A stretch of DNA of 64,000 nt from assembly GCF_900188005.1 (NCBI RefSeq), contig NZ_FZNR01000004.1, positions 496,001 to 560,000 on the forward strand, in the 5' to 3' direction. Below the pieces are notes generated by a model. That model searched no databases and was not told where the DNA came from. It saw nothing but the letters and a program-made list of their open reading frames with translations. This stretch comes from Actinoplanes regularis (GTDB lineage: Bacteria > Actinomycetota > Actinomycetes > Mycobacteriales > Micromonosporaceae). The translations under genes were made by a program, and so were the position numbers. Shown in pieces: positions 63,745 to 64,000 of this stretch; within the stretch, counting starts at the first letter, position 1; each line of letters starts with the position of its first letter.

Positions 63745-64000
63745 GTGACGATCTCTCGCCGTACCCTTGTCGCTGTGGCAGTTGCGGGGGCCGGCGCCGC
63801 CGCCGTGCCGGACAGGTCCGCGTGGGCGGGTGCGCGGGCGGTGGTCCGGGCGCCGATGCTGCGGCCCGGCGACCGGGTCCGGGTGATCGCCCCGGCCGGC
63901 GTGCCCGACACGCGCCTCGCCCGCGGGATCCAGATCCTGGAGGGCTTCGGCCTGGTGGTCGAGCCCGGAGCGCATCTGCACGACCGGTACGGCTACCTGG
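63745..64000 (+). CDS. S66-family LD-carboxypeptidase, partial (runs off right edge)
   Basis: GTG at 63745 opens an uninterrupted frame to the window end (85 codons). It begins with a Tat-like signal (TISRRTLVAVAVAGAGAAAV) and continues MLRPGDRVRVIAPAGVPDTR then GIQILEGFGLVVEPGAHLHD, the characteristic N-terminus of peptidase S66 (LdcA/MccF-type) enzymes that cut murein L,D bonds or microcin-like conjugates. The nucleophile Ser region lies beyond the window. Confidence 0.8.
   Translation, partial: MTISRRTLVAVAVAGAGAAAVPDRSAWAGARAVVRAPMLRPGDRVRVIAPAGVPDTRLARGIQILEGFGLVVEPGAHLHDRYGYL

Overview
The window is about 64 kb of very GC-rich DNA with GC-biased third codon positions, many GTG starts and long strings of genes with 4-bp ATGA/GTGA overlaps. 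The gene families are actinobacterial: a mycothiol-dependent maleylpyruvate isomerase-like protein, an ABATE/CGNR regulator, a DUF574 methyltransferase, ABC sugar importers without their own ATPase, and a chemoreceptor. A filamentous, possibly motile Micromonosporaceae-type organism (Actinoplanes or relatives) fits best, but this is inference. No rRNA, tRNA, CRISPR, insertion sequence or phage gene was seen.

Layout. 0.2-8.2 kb holds scattered single genes: a small secreted repeat protein, an SMP-30-type lactonase, an ABATE/CGNR regulator divergent from a metallo-hydrolase, a methyltransferase divergent from a large LuxR-type ATPase regulator, and a VOC protein. 8.3-14.5 kb is a LacI-regulated locus: Tat lipoprotein binding protein, ATPase, two permeases and a D-mannonate dehydratase whose catalytic residues fall at the textbook positions. 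21.1-14.6 kb, on the minus strand, is a tightly coupled six-gene operon: a secreted protein with a C-terminal sorting-like tail, a PIG-L deacetylase, a processive family 2 glycosyltransferase, an exosortase fused to an ATP-grasp ligase, a UDP-GlcNAc 2-epimerase and a HAD phosphatase. This is the best candidate here for an undescribed system: polysaccharide synthesis coupled to processing and possible glycan attachment of one dedicated surface protein. 22.4-31.4 kb is a galactoside/tagatose island under a DeoR regulator: GH4 glycosidase, SIS-domain isomerase, ABC importer without ATPase, two PfkB kinases and a class II aldolase, with a GCTCGTT motif at the promoters.

31.4-34.5 kb holds small accessory genes. 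34.7-47.5 kb is one gene of 4264 codons encoding a complete hybrid assembly line: fatty acyl-AMP ligase, carrier, ketosynthase, a degenerate acyltransferase, ketoreductase, carrier, condensation, adenylation, carrier, a second condensation domain, and a C-terminal Rossmann domain that resembles acyl-ACP reductase rather than a thioesterase. Its linkers are filled with in-frame tandem repeats. 47.5-58.6 kb carries further minisatellites, mostly between genes, with a TetR regulator and a flippase-like membrane protein (itself repeat-bearing), a DsbA-like protein, a TM2 protein, a DUF574 methyltransferase, a class A beta-lactamase-like hydrolase, an APH-type kinase and an Hsp70-like ATPase fused to a membrane domain. 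58.6-64 kb has a chemoreceptor translationally coupled to a sugar-binding lipoprotein, a SIMPL protein, a PIG-V-like mannosyltransferase and the start of an S66 LD-carboxypeptidase that runs off the right edge.

Functional names come from motifs read by eye. No database search or computation was run. Domain limits are approximate.
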